Counted from the stretch's first letter, positions 25,472 to 34,162 are shown. The stretch: 64,000 nucleotides of DNA from Thermohalobaculum sp050330995 (GCA_050330995.1 JBHJHI010000057.1:1-64000), one strand, 5' to 3'. Notes: generated by a model from the sequence alone, not told the origin. Made by a program: numbers and translations.

Positions 25472-26880
25472 CCACCGCTCCCTCGCCCTGGCTCGCCGTG
25501 CTCGCGGTGATGCTGGGCACGCTCTCGGTGGTGATCGAGACCACCATCATCACCGTCGCCGTCCCCGAGATCCGCGCGACCTACGCGCTGTCGCAGACTG
25601 CCGTGCAGTGGGTCGCGGGCGGCTTCTTCGCTGCAATGTCGGTGACCATGCTGGTGAGCGGCTGGACGGCCGAGCGCTTCGGCCTCAGGCGCACCTACGT
25701 CGCCGCCCTCTGCGCCTTCGTCCTGGCCTCGCTCGTCGGCGGGCTCGCGCCGAGCTACGGCGTCGTGGTGGCCGCGCGCGTGGCGCAGGGCGCGGCGGCG
25801 GGGATCGTGCAGCCGCTGGCACTCGTGGTGCTGTTCCGCGCCTTCCCGCCGGAGCGGCGCGGCTTCGGCATGGGGGTCTACGGCCTCGGGGTGATCCTCG
25901 GCCCGGCGATGGCGCCCGCGCTCGGCGGGCTGCTCGTCGACGCCTACTCCTGGCGCGCGGTGTTCCTGGTGGCCGCGCCCTTCTGCCTCGCGAGCATCCT
26001 CGCCGCGCTCGCCTTCCTGAAGATCGAGGTGGCGAGCGAGCGGCCGCGCCCGTTCGACGCCCTCGGCCTCGCGCTACTCGCGGGCGCGCTGCCCGTGTTC
26101 CTCTGGGGCCTCGCCAACGCTCAGGCGCGCGGCTGGGGCGATCCCGCGATCCTCGCCGCCTTGGGCGGCGGCGCGGGCCTCGCCGCGCTGTTCGTGCGCC
26201 GCCAGCTCGCGAGCCCCGCGCCCATGGTCGATCTCGGCGTGCATCGCGTGCCGGGCTTCGGCGCGGCGCTCGCGCTCGCCTTCGTGCTCGGCGCGGGGTT
26301 GTTCGGCACCACCTACCTGCTGCCGCTCTACGCCCAGGACATCCACGCCATGACCGCGGCCGAGAGCGGGCTCCTCTTGATGCCGGCGGGCCTCGCGATG
26401 GCGGGCATCTTCCCGCTCGCGGGCCATCTGGCCGACCGGGTGCGCGTCGAGCTGCCGATCCTCGCGGGCCTCGCCGCGCTCGCGGTCTCGACGGCAATGA
26501 TCGCCGGCGCCGAGAGGGCGACGCCGTTCCTCGTGCTCGTCGCCTGGACGCTGGTCGGCCGGCTCGGGCTCGGGCTCATGATGCCGTCGATCAACACCGG
26601 CGGGCTGCGGCAGTTGCCGGCCGATCTGGTCACGCACGGCTCCAGCGCGATCTCCTTCGCGCGCCAGCTCGGCGGCACCTTCGGCGTCAACCTGCTCGCG
26701 GTGGTGCTGGAGCGGCGGACGGCCGTGCGCGCCGAGACGCTCGGCCACGAGGAGGCCTACCGCCTCGCCTTCCACGACGCCTTCATGGCGCTCGCCGCGG
26801 TGGTGGCGCTGGCCGCGGTGCCCGCGCTCGCCATGGGCCGCGCCGACCGCCGCCGCGCCGCGACGCCAGCGGCGCGCTGA
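25468..26880 (+). CDS. MFS transporter, DHA2 (EmrB/QacA-like) family
   Basis: 470 residues, starting inside the preceding stop codon. TTIITVAVPEIRATYALSQ followed by VQWVAGGFFAAMSVTMLVSG is the N-terminal signature of 14-segment drug:proton antiporters. GWTAERFGLRRTYVAA is motif A and GVYGLGVILGPAMAPALGG is motif C of exporters. It probably exports hydrophobic or amphipathic toxic compounds. The coupling to an enone-reductase suggests a detoxification cassette, but that is inference. Confidence 0.9.
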   Translation: MTTAPSPWLAVLAVMLGTLSVVIETTIITVAVPEIRATYALSQTAVQWVAGGFFAAMSVTMLVSGWTAERFGLRRTYVAALCAFVLASLVGGLAPSYGVVVAARVAQGAAAGIVQPLALVVLFRAFPPERRGFGMGVYGLGVILGPAMAPALGGLLVDAYSWRAVFLVAAPFCLASILAALAFLKIEVASERPRPFDALGLALLAGALPVFLWGLANAQARGWGDPAILAALGGGAGLAALFVRRQLASPAPMVDLGVHRVPGFGAALALAFVLGAGLFGTTYLLPLYAQDIHAMTAAESGLLLMPAGLAMAGIFPLAGHLADRVRVELPILAGLAALAVSTAMIAGAERATPFLVLVAWTLVGRLGLGLMMPSINTGGLRQLPADLVTHGSSAISFARQLGGTFGVNLLAVVLERRTAVRAETLGHEEAYRLAFHDAFMALAAVVALAAVPALAMGRADRRRAATPAAR

Positions 26881-27620
26881 GCGCTCGTCCCGGCTGCGCG
26901 GACCGTTCCGGCAGGACGAACGGCTCCGCGTCGGCCCCCGCCGCCGCTCGCGAGGCGCGACACCGCCTTGGGAGCGATGGGCCGTCCGGGCCGACGACCT
27001 CGCCGGTGTTCGAGCGGATCCGCGCACCCGAGGCGCGGCGCGGGCCGATCGTGCCCTTGCGGCTCTCGCCGATGATGGCAGCGTCGCCGAGCGGCGGCGC
27101 CGGGTCGTGGATCGGTTTCGCGCCATGGCTGGTCCCGGCCTCTTCTCTCCCCGACGACGAGACGGACGGTGCCGGAACTCGATAAGCCGCTTTCTGGCGA
27201 TCCGCCGCGGCAAGCCTCGTTCGGCGCGGCCGACGACGACCGGCCGAGCTAGCGCGGCGCCGTGCAGTCGTGCCCGATCGGCGCCCATCCCGCGTGCGGG
27301 GGCCGTCCGCCCGCCGCTGCCACCCTCGCCGGCAGCGCGACGCCGCTGCCGAGGCGCTCGCTTCGGCCGGGCCGCGTAGCGGAGGGGCTGCTCCTCGCGG
27401 CCAGGCCGCGCGTGGCGGTGCAGGGCGACGGGCGACCGGGCCGCATGGCCGAGACGTTCGCGCTCTACGTGCCGTGAGGCCGATCCGGCCCCGAGCGGGG
27501 GCGGGATCGGGGCTGGACGACCCGTCGGGCTGCGGCACCGGGGGCGGCTTGACGCATGGGCGGCGATCGCCACCTTCGATGGATCGTGATGCGGTGCGGC
27601 AGGAGCGGGGGAGCACGCCG
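26881..27620. other. Intergenic stretch before the IclR gene
   Basis: About 740 bases without a recognised gene. On the minus strand a frame around 27160-26930 reads HGAKPIHDPAPPLGDAAIIG then GARIRSNTGEVVGPDG, less Arg-biased than most random frames here, but no family match, start or ribosome site supports it. It may be an old gene fragment. The promoter of the IclR gene is expected in the last 100 bases. Confidence 0.35.
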
Positions 27621-28451
27621 ATGCGCAGGAGGACAAACTACGTCGCCCCGAGCGCCGTCGCGACCGCGCCCGAGGGCGAGCGGCAGTTCGTCTCGGCATT
27701 GCATCGCGGGCTCGAGATCCTGCGCGCGTTCCGGCCTGCCGACGCGGCGGGCCTCGGCAATCTGGAACTCGCCAACCGCACCGGGCTGCCGACCTCGACC
27801 GTCTCGCGGCTGACCTACACGCTCTCGAAGCTCGGCTACCTGATCTACGAGGAGCCGACCGGGCGCTATCGCATGGGGATGGCGGTCCTGAGCCTCGGCT
27901 ACGCGTGCCTCGGCGGCATGCGCATCCGCGAGACCGCGCGCGTCCACATGCAGGACATGGCCGATCGGGTCGGGCCGGGCGTCCTCATCGCCCTCGGCAG
28001 CCGCGACGAGTTCGCGATGACCTACGTCGCCTGCGCGCGCTCGGGGGGCATGATCTCGCTGCAGCTCGACGTGGGCTCGCGCATCTCGCTCGCCCGCTCG
28101 GCCATGGGGCGCGCCTACATCGCCGGCGCCACCGACGAGGAGCGCGGCCTCCTGCTCTCGCGCCTGCGCGAGCGGGTCGGCGAGGACGAATGGCCACGGA
28201 TCGAGGACGGTATCCTCGACGCGGTTGAGCAGGTCCGCACGAAGGGCTTCTACACCAACGTCGGCCAGTGGCAGCCGGACGTCAACGCGGTCGCCGTCCC
28301 CTTCCGGCCGCCCTACGGCGATCCGCGCCTGCTCGCCTTCAACGCTGGCGGGCCGGCTTATCTCCTGCCACGCGAGCGTCTGGAGGACGAGCTCGGCCCG
28401 CGCCTCGTCCGCCTCGCGGGCACCGTCCTGCAGGCGGGCGAGGCGGGGTAG
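27621..28451 (+). CDS. IclR family transcriptional regulator
   Basis: 276 residues; the ATG at 27621 lies behind a GGGGGAG site, and an upstream in-frame ATG at 27579 is less likely. The winged helix-turn-helix occupies about residues 25-90 (ALHRGLEILRAFRP, LANRTGLPTSTVSRL, LGYLIYEEPTGRYRMG). The IclR effector domain follows, with SLQLDVGSRISLARSAMGRA near 147 and VNAVAVPFRPP near 225. IclR proteins control catabolism of aromatic or short-chain acids. No target operon is adjacent, so its regulon cannot be inferred. Confidence 0.92.
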   Translation: MRRRTNYVAPSAVATAPEGERQFVSALHRGLEILRAFRPADAAGLGNLELANRTGLPTSTVSRLTYTLSKLGYLIYEEPTGRYRMGMAVLSLGYACLGGMRIRETARVHMQDMADRVGPGVLIALGSRDEFAMTYVACARSGGMISLQLDVGSRISLARSAMGRAYIAGATDEERGLLLSRLRERVGEDEWPRIEDGILDAVEQVRTKGFYTNVGQWQPDVNAVAVPFRPPYGDPRLLAFNAGGPAYLLPRERLEDELGPRLVRLAGTVLQAGEAG

Positions 28452-29054
28452 GGCGGTCGCCCCGCCCGACCTGAACGGCCAGGCGCCACGGGAGATCGTC
28501 AGGAACGGCGACTTGCGTCGCACGGCCAACGGCGGCTTGCGCCGCATGGTCTGGGGCGGCCGTCGCACGAGCCTTCTGGCGGGTAGAGTGGCTGATGCCC
28601 GAAGCTTGGGGAGGTCTCGTCGTCGTGTGGGGTCCGCCCGCGATCCGCTCCCATGGTGTCGGCGCTGGAAAGCGAACGGTTCGATCCATAGCCCCGAAAG
28701 GCGATCCCGCACCGAACACGCTCGCCTCGGGTGCGGTCGATCCGAGCGGGCATGACCGGCGAGCGCCTTCGGGATGCCGCCCGGCGAGGCGCGGTCCACG
28801 CCGGGAAGCAGACGATTCTGCGCGACGAGGGCGGCGTGGCGGCGTTCCCCGTCAACCACGCCACGGCGCTGCGCGGCACGGTGCGCCACGGCCGGATGGC
28901 GTCGGACGACGCCTTCCGGCCGGCGCCTTGCGGAACGGTGGTGGCCCGGGCGAGGCGTCGCGAACGCTCGTCGCCCTCGTGTGCGGTCGAGATCAGGATC
29001 GGCGTGCCGGATCGCCGGAGAAGGCCGGACGCATACGGCCGCGCGTCGCGGGGG
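28452..29054. other. Intergenic stretch with no supported gene
   Basis: About 600 bases between the convergent IclR gene and the exported-protein gene. Open frames exist, one starting at 28752 (MTGERLRDAARRGAVHAGKQ), but without ribosome site or family match. No hairpin strong enough to call a terminator was seen. Possibly degraded sequence. Confidence 0.35.
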
Positions 29055-29471
29055 TCACCTGTTGTCGAGTTTCAGCTCGCGCAGCATCCGCGTCGCGTCC
29101 CCGGACTGGGGCGTGCGCCGCGCCAGGTCGGTGAAGCGGTTCGACGGCGCGTCGTCGCCGAGGAGGTCGCCGAGGCCGTCGATCCTGACGTCCTCGCCGT
29201 CGGCGCCGAACGCGCCGTCCAGGAACGAGCCGAACGCGTCCTGCAGGGCGGCGGCGTCGATGTCCCCGCCGGAGAACAGATCCGTGAGGACCGAGACCAG
29301 CGGGCTGGCCGCGTCCGCACCGGCCTCGCCCGACGCCGGGCCGGCGGACGCGGACCGCCCGCTCTGCTCGACGTTGACGAACTTCGGCTGCGCCTCGGCG
29401 GTCGGGGGCGTTCCCCCAGCAATACAAATGGCGAGCGACGTGGTGGTCGCGAAGCGCAAGACGAATGACAT
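29055..29471 (-). CDS. Small acidic exported protein of unknown function
   Basis: 138 residues. The ATG at 29471 is chosen over upstream starts because GGGAG lies before it and it begins a signal peptide (MSFVLRFATTTSLAICIAGG, cleavage near TAEAQ at 30). The mature protein is acidic and Gly/Asp/Ala-rich: FGSFLDGAFGADGEDVRIDG, then LGDLLGDDAPSNRF, ending RMLRELKLDNR. No cysteines remain after cleavage and no domain is recognised. It is preceded by an unusually AT-rich upstream region with a palindrome, which suggests its own regulated promoter. Confidence 0.6.
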   Translation of the reverse strand: MSFVLRFATTTSLAICIAGGTPPTAEAQPKFVNVEQSGRSASAGPASGEAGADAASPLVSVLTDLFSGGDIDAAALQDAFGSFLDGAFGADGEDVRIDGLGDLLGDDAPSNRFTDLARRTPQSGDATRMLRELKLDNR

Positions 29472-29510
29472 GGCAACTCCCGGTGTACCCGTTCGAATAC
29501 CTATAATCCC

Positions 29511-29526
29511 ATGTCCTTTAGGATAT
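29511..29526. promoter_or_regulatory. Near-perfect 16-bp palindrome in AT-rich promoter region
   Basis: ATGTCCTTTAGGATAT has TCCT-TT-AGGA at its centre with flanks that pair except for one mismatch. It lies 40 bases upstream of the small exported protein gene, in one of the few AT-rich patches of the window (29485-29575). This layout fits an operator or promoter overlap. The remainder of the 29472-29744 gap shows no gene. Confidence 0.35.
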
Positions 29527-29744
29527 TCCCCGATCCGGGCGAGAAAAAGGAGCATCTCCGATTTGCAACTCCGGCGCGAGGTGCCGTTTCCTTCCGGGAA
29601 CGAGGCGGCTGGCTCGTCGCTCCGGCGGGCCGGCGTCCGCCTGCCGCCGACCCGTCGCGCGTCCGGTCGAACCGCCACCAGCGACCGGAGCGCGTGACCC
29701 GATCCTGCCGTGTCGCGCGTTCCGGGCTCTCTTTCCGGCGCGCT

Positions 29745-29768
29745 CTCGTCCCGCTCGGGCGGGACGAG
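29745..29768 (-). terminator. Hairpin after ggpS
   Basis: CTCGTCCCGC (29745-29754) and GCGGGACGAG (29759-29768) form a perfect 10-bp stem with a four-base loop, beginning four bases after the ggpS stop on the minus strand. There is no U-tract, so termination efficiency is uncertain. Confidence 0.55.
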
Positions 29769-29772
29769 CGCT

Positions 29773-31281
29773 CTACTGCGCCGGGACCGGCTGCTTGCGA
29801 TCGCGTTCGGTGATGATCGAGAACAGGCGCTGCTGCTCGGCCGCCCAGGCCTCGATGTCGTAGCGGCGCACCTTGTCGCGAAGCGCGCTCATGCGCGCGC
29901 GACGCTCCTCCTCGCCCATGGCGAGCGCCTGATCGATCGCGCTGTCCATCGAGCGGTGCGAGAACGGATTGCAGAGCACCGCCTCCTCCATCTCGATCGC
30001 CACGCCCGCGAACTCGGAGAGCACCAGCACGCCGTCGCCGTCGGTGCGCGCGGCGACGAACTCCTCGGCGACGAGGTTGAGCCCGTCGGCGAGCGGCGTG
30101 ATCCAGGCGACGTCGGCCGCGCGGTAGTAGGCCACGAGATCGCGGAACGGGATCGGCGTCGAGATGAGCGAGACGGGCTGCCACTCGAACGAGCCGTAGG
30201 CGCCGTTGAGGCGGCCGGCGGTCGTCTCGATGGTCTCCTGCACCTCGGCGTAGGCCTCCATGTTGCGGTTGGCGCTGACCGAGACGTGCATGAGGCGGAC
30301 CTGCTTGTGCAGATCCGGCCGGCGCTGCAGCAGCCGCTCGTAGGCCTGGAGCAGTTCGACGCCGCCCTTGGTGTAGTCGGTGCGCCCGACCGAGATCACG
30401 AGCCGCTTCTCGCCGAGCTCCTCCTCGATCTCGCGCTGGAGGCTCGCGGTCTCCTCCGAGCGCGCGACCTCGTCGATGTAGTCGACGTCGACGCCCACCG
30501 GGAAGGACGACAGCAGGATGCGCCGGCCCTCGTACTCGATCTCGGTCGGGGTCGACTGCTCGGAGAGCGCCTGTCCCGAGGGCGAGAAGTCCGACCGGGT
30601 CTTCTCCTTGTCGGTGACGCGGATGTCGAAGCGCGAGTGCGCCACGCTGACGAAGTTGGCCGCGTAGCGCGGGATGTGAAAGCCGATGACGTCGCAGGCG
30701 AGCAGGGACTCGACGATCTCGCGCCGCCAGGGCAGCACGTTGAACATGTCCGCGGCCGGGAACGGCGTGTGGTGGAAGAAGGCGATCTTGGCCTCGGGCT
30801 TCAGGCGGCGCACGTACTGCGGCACCAGCCAGAGGTTGTAGTCGTGCACCCAGATCACGCTGTCGTCGTCGGCCTCGGCCGCCGCCGCCTCGGCGAAGGC
30901 CCAGTTGACCTCGCGAAACGTCGGCCAGTCGACGGGGTCGTAGTTATAGCGATCCTTGAACGAGTGCAGGATCGGCCAGATCGCCTCCTTCGAGGTGACG
31001 TGGTAGAAGCTCGATACCTGCTCCTTGGTGAGCGGCAGGCGGCTCACCGTGTAGCTGCCGTAGCTGTCGTCGATCTCGACCCGGCGCTCGAAGTCGGGAT
31101 TGGCGGGGTCGTCGGCGTATTTCCAGGCGATCCAGGCGCCGTCGCGGTTGCGCCCGAAGAACGACTTGAGCGTCGGCACGATGCCGTTCGGGCTCTTGTT
31201 CTCCTTGCGGACGAGCTGGCCGTTCTCGACCACCTCCTCGTAGGGCTGGCGGTGATAGACGATGACGAGCTTGGCGGTCAT
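29773..31281 (-). CDS. ggpS: Glucosylglycerol-phosphate synthase
   Basis: 502 residues. GT20-fold enzyme that joins ADP-glucose (or similar donor) to sn-glycerol-3-phosphate. The N-terminus VIVYHRQPYEEVVENG and KSPNGIVPTLKSFFG matches cyanobacterial and proteobacterial GgpS and differs from trehalose-6-phosphate synthase OtsA. IWVHDYNLWLVPQYVR near 144, FFHHTPFPAADMF near 170 and the C-terminal DGLNLVAEEFVAAR near 400 are the donor and acceptor loops of the GT20 family. It overlaps the phosphatase gene by four bases and sits third in an operon with gpsA, whose product makes its acceptor. Product: glucosylglycerol phosphate, precursor of an osmolyte. Confidence 0.9.
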   Translation of the reverse strand: MTAKLVIVYHRQPYEEVVENGQLVRKENKSPNGIVPTLKSFFGRNRDGAWIAWKYADDPANPDFERRVEIDDSYGSYTVSRLPLTKEQVSSFYHVTSKEAIWPILHSFKDRYNYDPVDWPTFREVNWAFAEAAAAEADDDSVIWVHDYNLWLVPQYVRRLKPEAKIAFFHHTPFPAADMFNVLPWRREIVESLLACDVIGFHIPRYAANFVSVAHSRFDIRVTDKEKTRSDFSPSGQALSEQSTPTEIEYEGRRILLSSFPVGVDVDYIDEVARSEETASLQREIEEELGEKRLVISVGRTDYTKGGVELLQAYERLLQRRPDLHKQVRLMHVSVSANRNMEAYAEVQETIETTAGRLNGAYGSFEWQPVSLISTPIPFRDLVAYYRAADVAWITPLADGLNLVAEEFVAARTDGDGVLVLSEFAGVAIEMEEAVLCNPFSHRSMDSAIDQALAMGEEERRARMSALRDKVRRYDIEAWAAEQQRLFSIITERDRKQPVPAQ

Positions 31282-32168
31282 AGGATCCCCCGTGGCGCCG
31301 GATCGTGCAGGCCGAAGTGGCTGATAGCGTCCATGATGCCGGCGGCGCCCTCGCCTTCGGCCTTCAGGACGCGCTCGCTGTCGGGCAGGCGCGCGAGCAG
31401 TTCCGCCTCGCTGTTGCCGACGGCGACGGCGCGGAAAGCGTCCTGCGACAGCATCGACAGATCGTTCAGTGTGTCGCCCGCGACCAGGACCCGGTCGTCG
31501 GTGATGCCGAGCCGGCGGGTCAGGCGCAAGAGCGACGGTCCCTTGGAGACGCCCCTCGGCAGGACGTCGAAGAAGCGGTCGTCGGAGACCAGCCAGTCGA
31601 GACCCATCTCCTCGACCGCGCCCTTGGCGTCCTCGTCGAACGCCTTGGGGTCGAGGTCGTAGCTGACGCGGAAGCGGTGCGGCTCGGGTTGCAGGGTCAG
31701 GCCCGGCCAGCCGTCCAGGCGCTCGCGCACCTTATCGCCGGCGTCGCCCCAAGCTTCGGCGATCGCCTCTTCCAGCTCCATCATCGGGCGGACCTCGCCA
31801 CCTGGGCCGACCGGGGCCATCTTGGCGATGGTGGTGCCGACGTCGCCCACGACGAAGTCCGGCCAGGGCACGAAGCCGTCGCCGCACATCCCTTCGATGA
31901 ACTTCGGGTCGCGTCCGGTGACGAAGATCAGCCCGACGCTCGCGCGGTGCTTCCCGATCCAGTCGTAGAGCTGGCGGCGATCCCCGTCGGTGCCGCCGAG
32001 GAAGGTGCCGTCGAGGTCGGTCGCGAGCACGAAGGTCCAGGCTTCGGCGTGCGCGCGCATCTCCTCCAGCGGGCCGGACTGGGTGCAGTCGTAGCGCGCG
32101 GTGTGCTGCTCCATGTGCCGGTAGGCCCGGCCGGGCTTCACGGTCAGAAGGTCGCGCCAGTCGGTCAT
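31278..32168 (-). CDS. HAD phosphatase, predicted glucosylglycerol-3-phosphatase
   Basis: 296 residues. The HAD motifs are complete: FVLATDLDGTFLG with nucleophile Asp51, IFVTGRDPKF near 97, the Lys of RGVSKGPSLLRL near 209 and VLVAGDTLNDLSML near 225. The fold is of the sucrose-phosphate phosphatase type (Cof-like cap). Sandwiched between gpsA and ggpS with tight spacing, it most likely removes phosphate from glucosylglycerol phosphate; this is inferred from context, since the unrelated cyanobacterial GgpP family is not used. Sucrose- or mannosylfructose-phosphate are alternatives. Confidence 0.75.
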   Translation of the reverse strand: MTDWRDLLTVKPGRAYRHMEQHTARYDCTQSGPLEEMRAHAEAWTFVLATDLDGTFLGGTDGDRRQLYDWIGKHRASVGLIFVTGRDPKFIEGMCGDGFVPWPDFVVGDVGTTIAKMAPVGPGGEVRPMMELEEAIAEAWGDAGDKVRERLDGWPGLTLQPEPHRFRVSYDLDPKAFDEDAKGAVEEMGLDWLVSDDRFFDVLPRGVSKGPSLLRLTRRLGITDDRVLVAGDTLNDLSMLSQDAFRAVAVGNSEAELLARLPDSERVLKAEGEGAAGIMDAISHFGLHDPAPRGIL

Positions 32169-32172
32169 GAGG

Positions 32173-33315
32173 TCATTCCTCCCAGGCGGCGGCGAAGCGT
32201 CGGATCGCGCCGCGGTCTGCGGGGTGGGCGAAGACGAGATCGAGCGCCCGCGGCTCGGCTTCCAGCGGACGGGACCATAGCGCGGCGAAGGCCTCGCCCA
32301 AGGGGGCGCCTTCGTGGACCACCGCGCGCACGGTCTCGCAGATCGGCATGTGGATGCCGTGCCGGCGCGCGAGCTCGGTCGCGGCGACGGCGTTGCGATG
32401 ACCCTCGACCACCACGTTGCGCCCGTCGAAGATCTCCGAGCCGCGCTTGCCGCGGCCGTACTCGACGCCGTAGCTGAAGTTGCGCGAGGCGTCGTTCGAG
32501 CAGGTCAGCACCAGATCGCCCATGCCCGAGAGGCCGGTGACGGTCTCGCGCCGGCCGCCCAAAGCCTCGGCGAGCACCTTCATCTCGTCGCAGCCGCGGG
32601 TGATGAGCGCGGCGCGGGTGTTGGCCGCGAAGCCCGCGCCCGTGGCCATGCCGCAGGCGATGGCGAGCACGTTCTTGACCGCGCCGCCTACCTCGACGCC
32701 GGTCAGGTCGTCGGAGACGTAGGGCCGGAAGCTGCCGGTGGTCATCGAGACCGCCATGCGGGTGGCCAGTTGCTCCTCCGGCGCGCGGTCGGGGTCGTGG
32801 GCGAAGTCGGAGGCCACCGTGACCGCGGTCGGGTCGCCGCGCGCGGTCTCCTTGGCGAAGGACGGCCCCGAGAGCGCCCCGACCGGACGGCCGGGCGCGG
32901 CGTGCTGCACCACGTCGGCCATCAGATAGCCGGTGTCGTCCTCGATGCCCTTGGCGCAGACCACCACCGGCACGCCCGGCGCCAGCACGCGGTCGAGTTC
33001 CTCGGCGATGGCCCGCACCGTGCCCGAGGGCGTGACCAGCAGCACCGCCTCGGCGCCCTCGCAGGCGTCGGCCATGTCGGGCGTCGCGTGCAGCGAGGGC
33101 GGAACCGGGATGTCGTCCAGATAGTGCGAATTGCGATGGCGGCGGTTGATCTCCTCGCAGGTCTCGGGGGCGCGCGCCCAGAGCCGGGCGTGGCGGCCGG
33201 CCTCGGCGGCGACGATAGCGAGCGCGGTACCCCAGGCGCCGCCGCCGAGCACGGCGATGCGCCGGTAGGGGCGGACCCAGAGCGGTTCCGGCTCGCGCGA
33301 TTGATCTGCGTCCAT
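32173..33315 (-). CDS. gpsA: Glycerol-3-phosphate dehydrogenase [NAD(P)+]
   Basis: 380 residues, about 40 longer than usual owing to a 15-residue N-terminal tail and a C-terminal extension (RPLEAEPRALDLVFAHPADR). The NAD-binding turn is VLGGGAWGTALA (22-33); NSHYLDDIPVPPSL, VCAKGIEDDTGYL, ALSGPSFAKE and GAVKNVLAIACGMATG, with the catalytic Lys, are all present. It reduces dihydroxyacetone phosphate to sn-glycerol-3-phosphate, needed for phospholipids and, here, for GgpS encoded two genes downstream. The phosphatase gene starts four bases after its stop. Confidence 0.95.
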   Translation of the reverse strand: MDADQSREPEPLWVRPYRRIAVLGGGAWGTALAIVAAEAGRHARLWARAPETCEEINRRHRNSHYLDDIPVPPSLHATPDMADACEGAEAVLLVTPSGTVRAIAEELDRVLAPGVPVVVCAKGIEDDTGYLMADVVQHAAPGRPVGALSGPSFAKETARGDPTAVTVASDFAHDPDRAPEEQLATRMAVSMTTGSFRPYVSDDLTGVEVGGAVKNVLAIACGMATGAGFAANTRAALITRGCDEMKVLAEALGGRRETVTGLSGMGDLVLTCSNDASRNFSYGVEYGRGKRGSEIFDGRNVVVEGHRNAVAATELARRHGIHMPICETVRAVVHEGAPLGEAFAALWSRPLEAEPRALDLVFAHPADRGAIRRFAAAWEE

Positions 33316-33349
33316 GTCTGCGGGACCTCTCGATGCACGGAGGGGACGC

Positions 33350-33410
33350 GCGAACGCGGGACGGCGTTCGCCCGGTCACGACTCGTGAAAGGTAAGGTGC
33401 CTGACCGGGC
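33350..33410 (-). promoter_or_regulatory. Two overlapping inverted repeats upstream of gpsA
   Basis: GCCCGGTCA (33370-33378) pairs with TGACCGGGC (33402-33410), and GCGAACGC (33350-33357) pairs with GCGTTCGC (33364-33371). The two stems share bases 33370-33371, so in RNA read toward gpsA they cannot both form fully. This may be the mnh operon terminator, or a structured leader of the gpsA operon. Confidence 0.4.
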
Positions 33411-33438
33411 GCGGCAAAGGGTTCCGCGTTCTAGCGCG

Positions 33439-33843
33439 TCAGTCGGCGCCGGCTTCCGCCCCGTCCTTCGGCGCGAGGCCCGGCGCGCGCGTCGCGCCCG
33501 GGGCGCGCTCGTGGCGCATGAAGATGCGCGCGCCCTCGTCGATCTCGGTGCGCGACCACAGCGGCGAGCCGGTGCGGTAGGCGGCGCGGCCGATCAGGTG
33601 CGAGCCGACCGGCGCGGTCACGATCATGAACACCGAGACCAGCACCGCCTTCAGGATGATGTCGAGCGCGGGCGTGACGAAGGCCATGGCGCCGACGAGA
33701 AAGATCAGCCCCAGCGTGCCCGCCTTGGTCGCCGCGTGCATGCGCATGAACACGTCGGGAAAGCGCACCACGCCGAGCCCGGCGGCGAAGCAGAACACTC
33801 CGCCGAGCACCAGCAGGAGCGCGCCCAGGATCTCAAGGGCCAT
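33439..33843 (-). CDS. mnhG: Na+/H+ antiporter subunit G
   Basis: 134 residues, three membrane segments (LLLVLGGVFCFAAGLGVVRF, GTLGLIFLVGAMAFV, AVLVSVFMIVTAPVGSHLI) and the family motif FPDVFMRMHAATKAGTLG. The C-terminal 40 residues are a polar, Ala/Pro-rich tail. Last gene of the seven-gene Mrp operon; its start overlaps the end of mnhF by 11 bases. Small subunit required for complex assembly. Confidence 0.92.
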   Translation of the reverse strand: MALEILGALLLVLGGVFCFAAGLGVVRFPDVFMRMHAATKAGTLGLIFLVGAMAFVTPALDIILKAVLVSVFMIVTAPVGSHLIGRAAYRTGSPLWSRTEIDEGARIFMRHERAPGATRAPGLAPKDGAEAGAD

Positions 33844-34162
33844 ATTCGTCGTCCTTCGGCGCGGGGTCCTCGGGGTCGCGGCGCTCGACGTAGCGCGCGA
33901 ACGCGACGGTGGAGAGGAACGACACCAGCGACAGCGCCAGCGCCGCGTCGAGATAGCTCGGCACCTCGAGCGCGATCGCGAGCAGCACGAGGAGCGCGGC
34001 GAGCAGCATGGTCAGCAGGTCGAGCGCGACCACCCGGTCGGCGAGGGTGGGGCCGGCGAGCAGGCGGTAGGTCGCGAGCAGCGCCCCCGCGATCACTAGG
34101 AGCCCCGCGATCGCGGCGCCCCAGGCCAGCGGCCCGTCGAGGGTCGAGGCGAGCACGCTCAT
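33833..34162 (-). CDS. mnhF: Na+/H+ antiporter subunit F
   Basis: 109 residues with three predicted membrane helices. The block LLAGPTLADRVVALDLLTMLLAA near 35-57 is the MnhF/MrpF signature, followed by YLDAALALSLVSFLSTVAFARY. A charged tail (VERRDPEDPAPKDDEYGP) ends the protein. It overlaps mnhE by four bases and mnhG by eleven, so it is translationally coupled within the operon. Confidence 0.92.
   Translation of the reverse strand: MSVLASTLDGPLAWGAAIAGLLVIAGALLATYRLLAGPTLADRVVALDLLTMLLAALLVLLAIALEVPSYLDAALALSLVSFLSTVAFARYVERRDPEDPAPKDDEYGP

Noticed and set aside
29773..31281. Trehalose-6-phosphate synthase (OtsA)
   Set aside because: The N-terminal YHRQPYEE and KSPNGIVPTLKSFF blocks are those of GgpS, and the operon supplies glycerol-3-phosphate.
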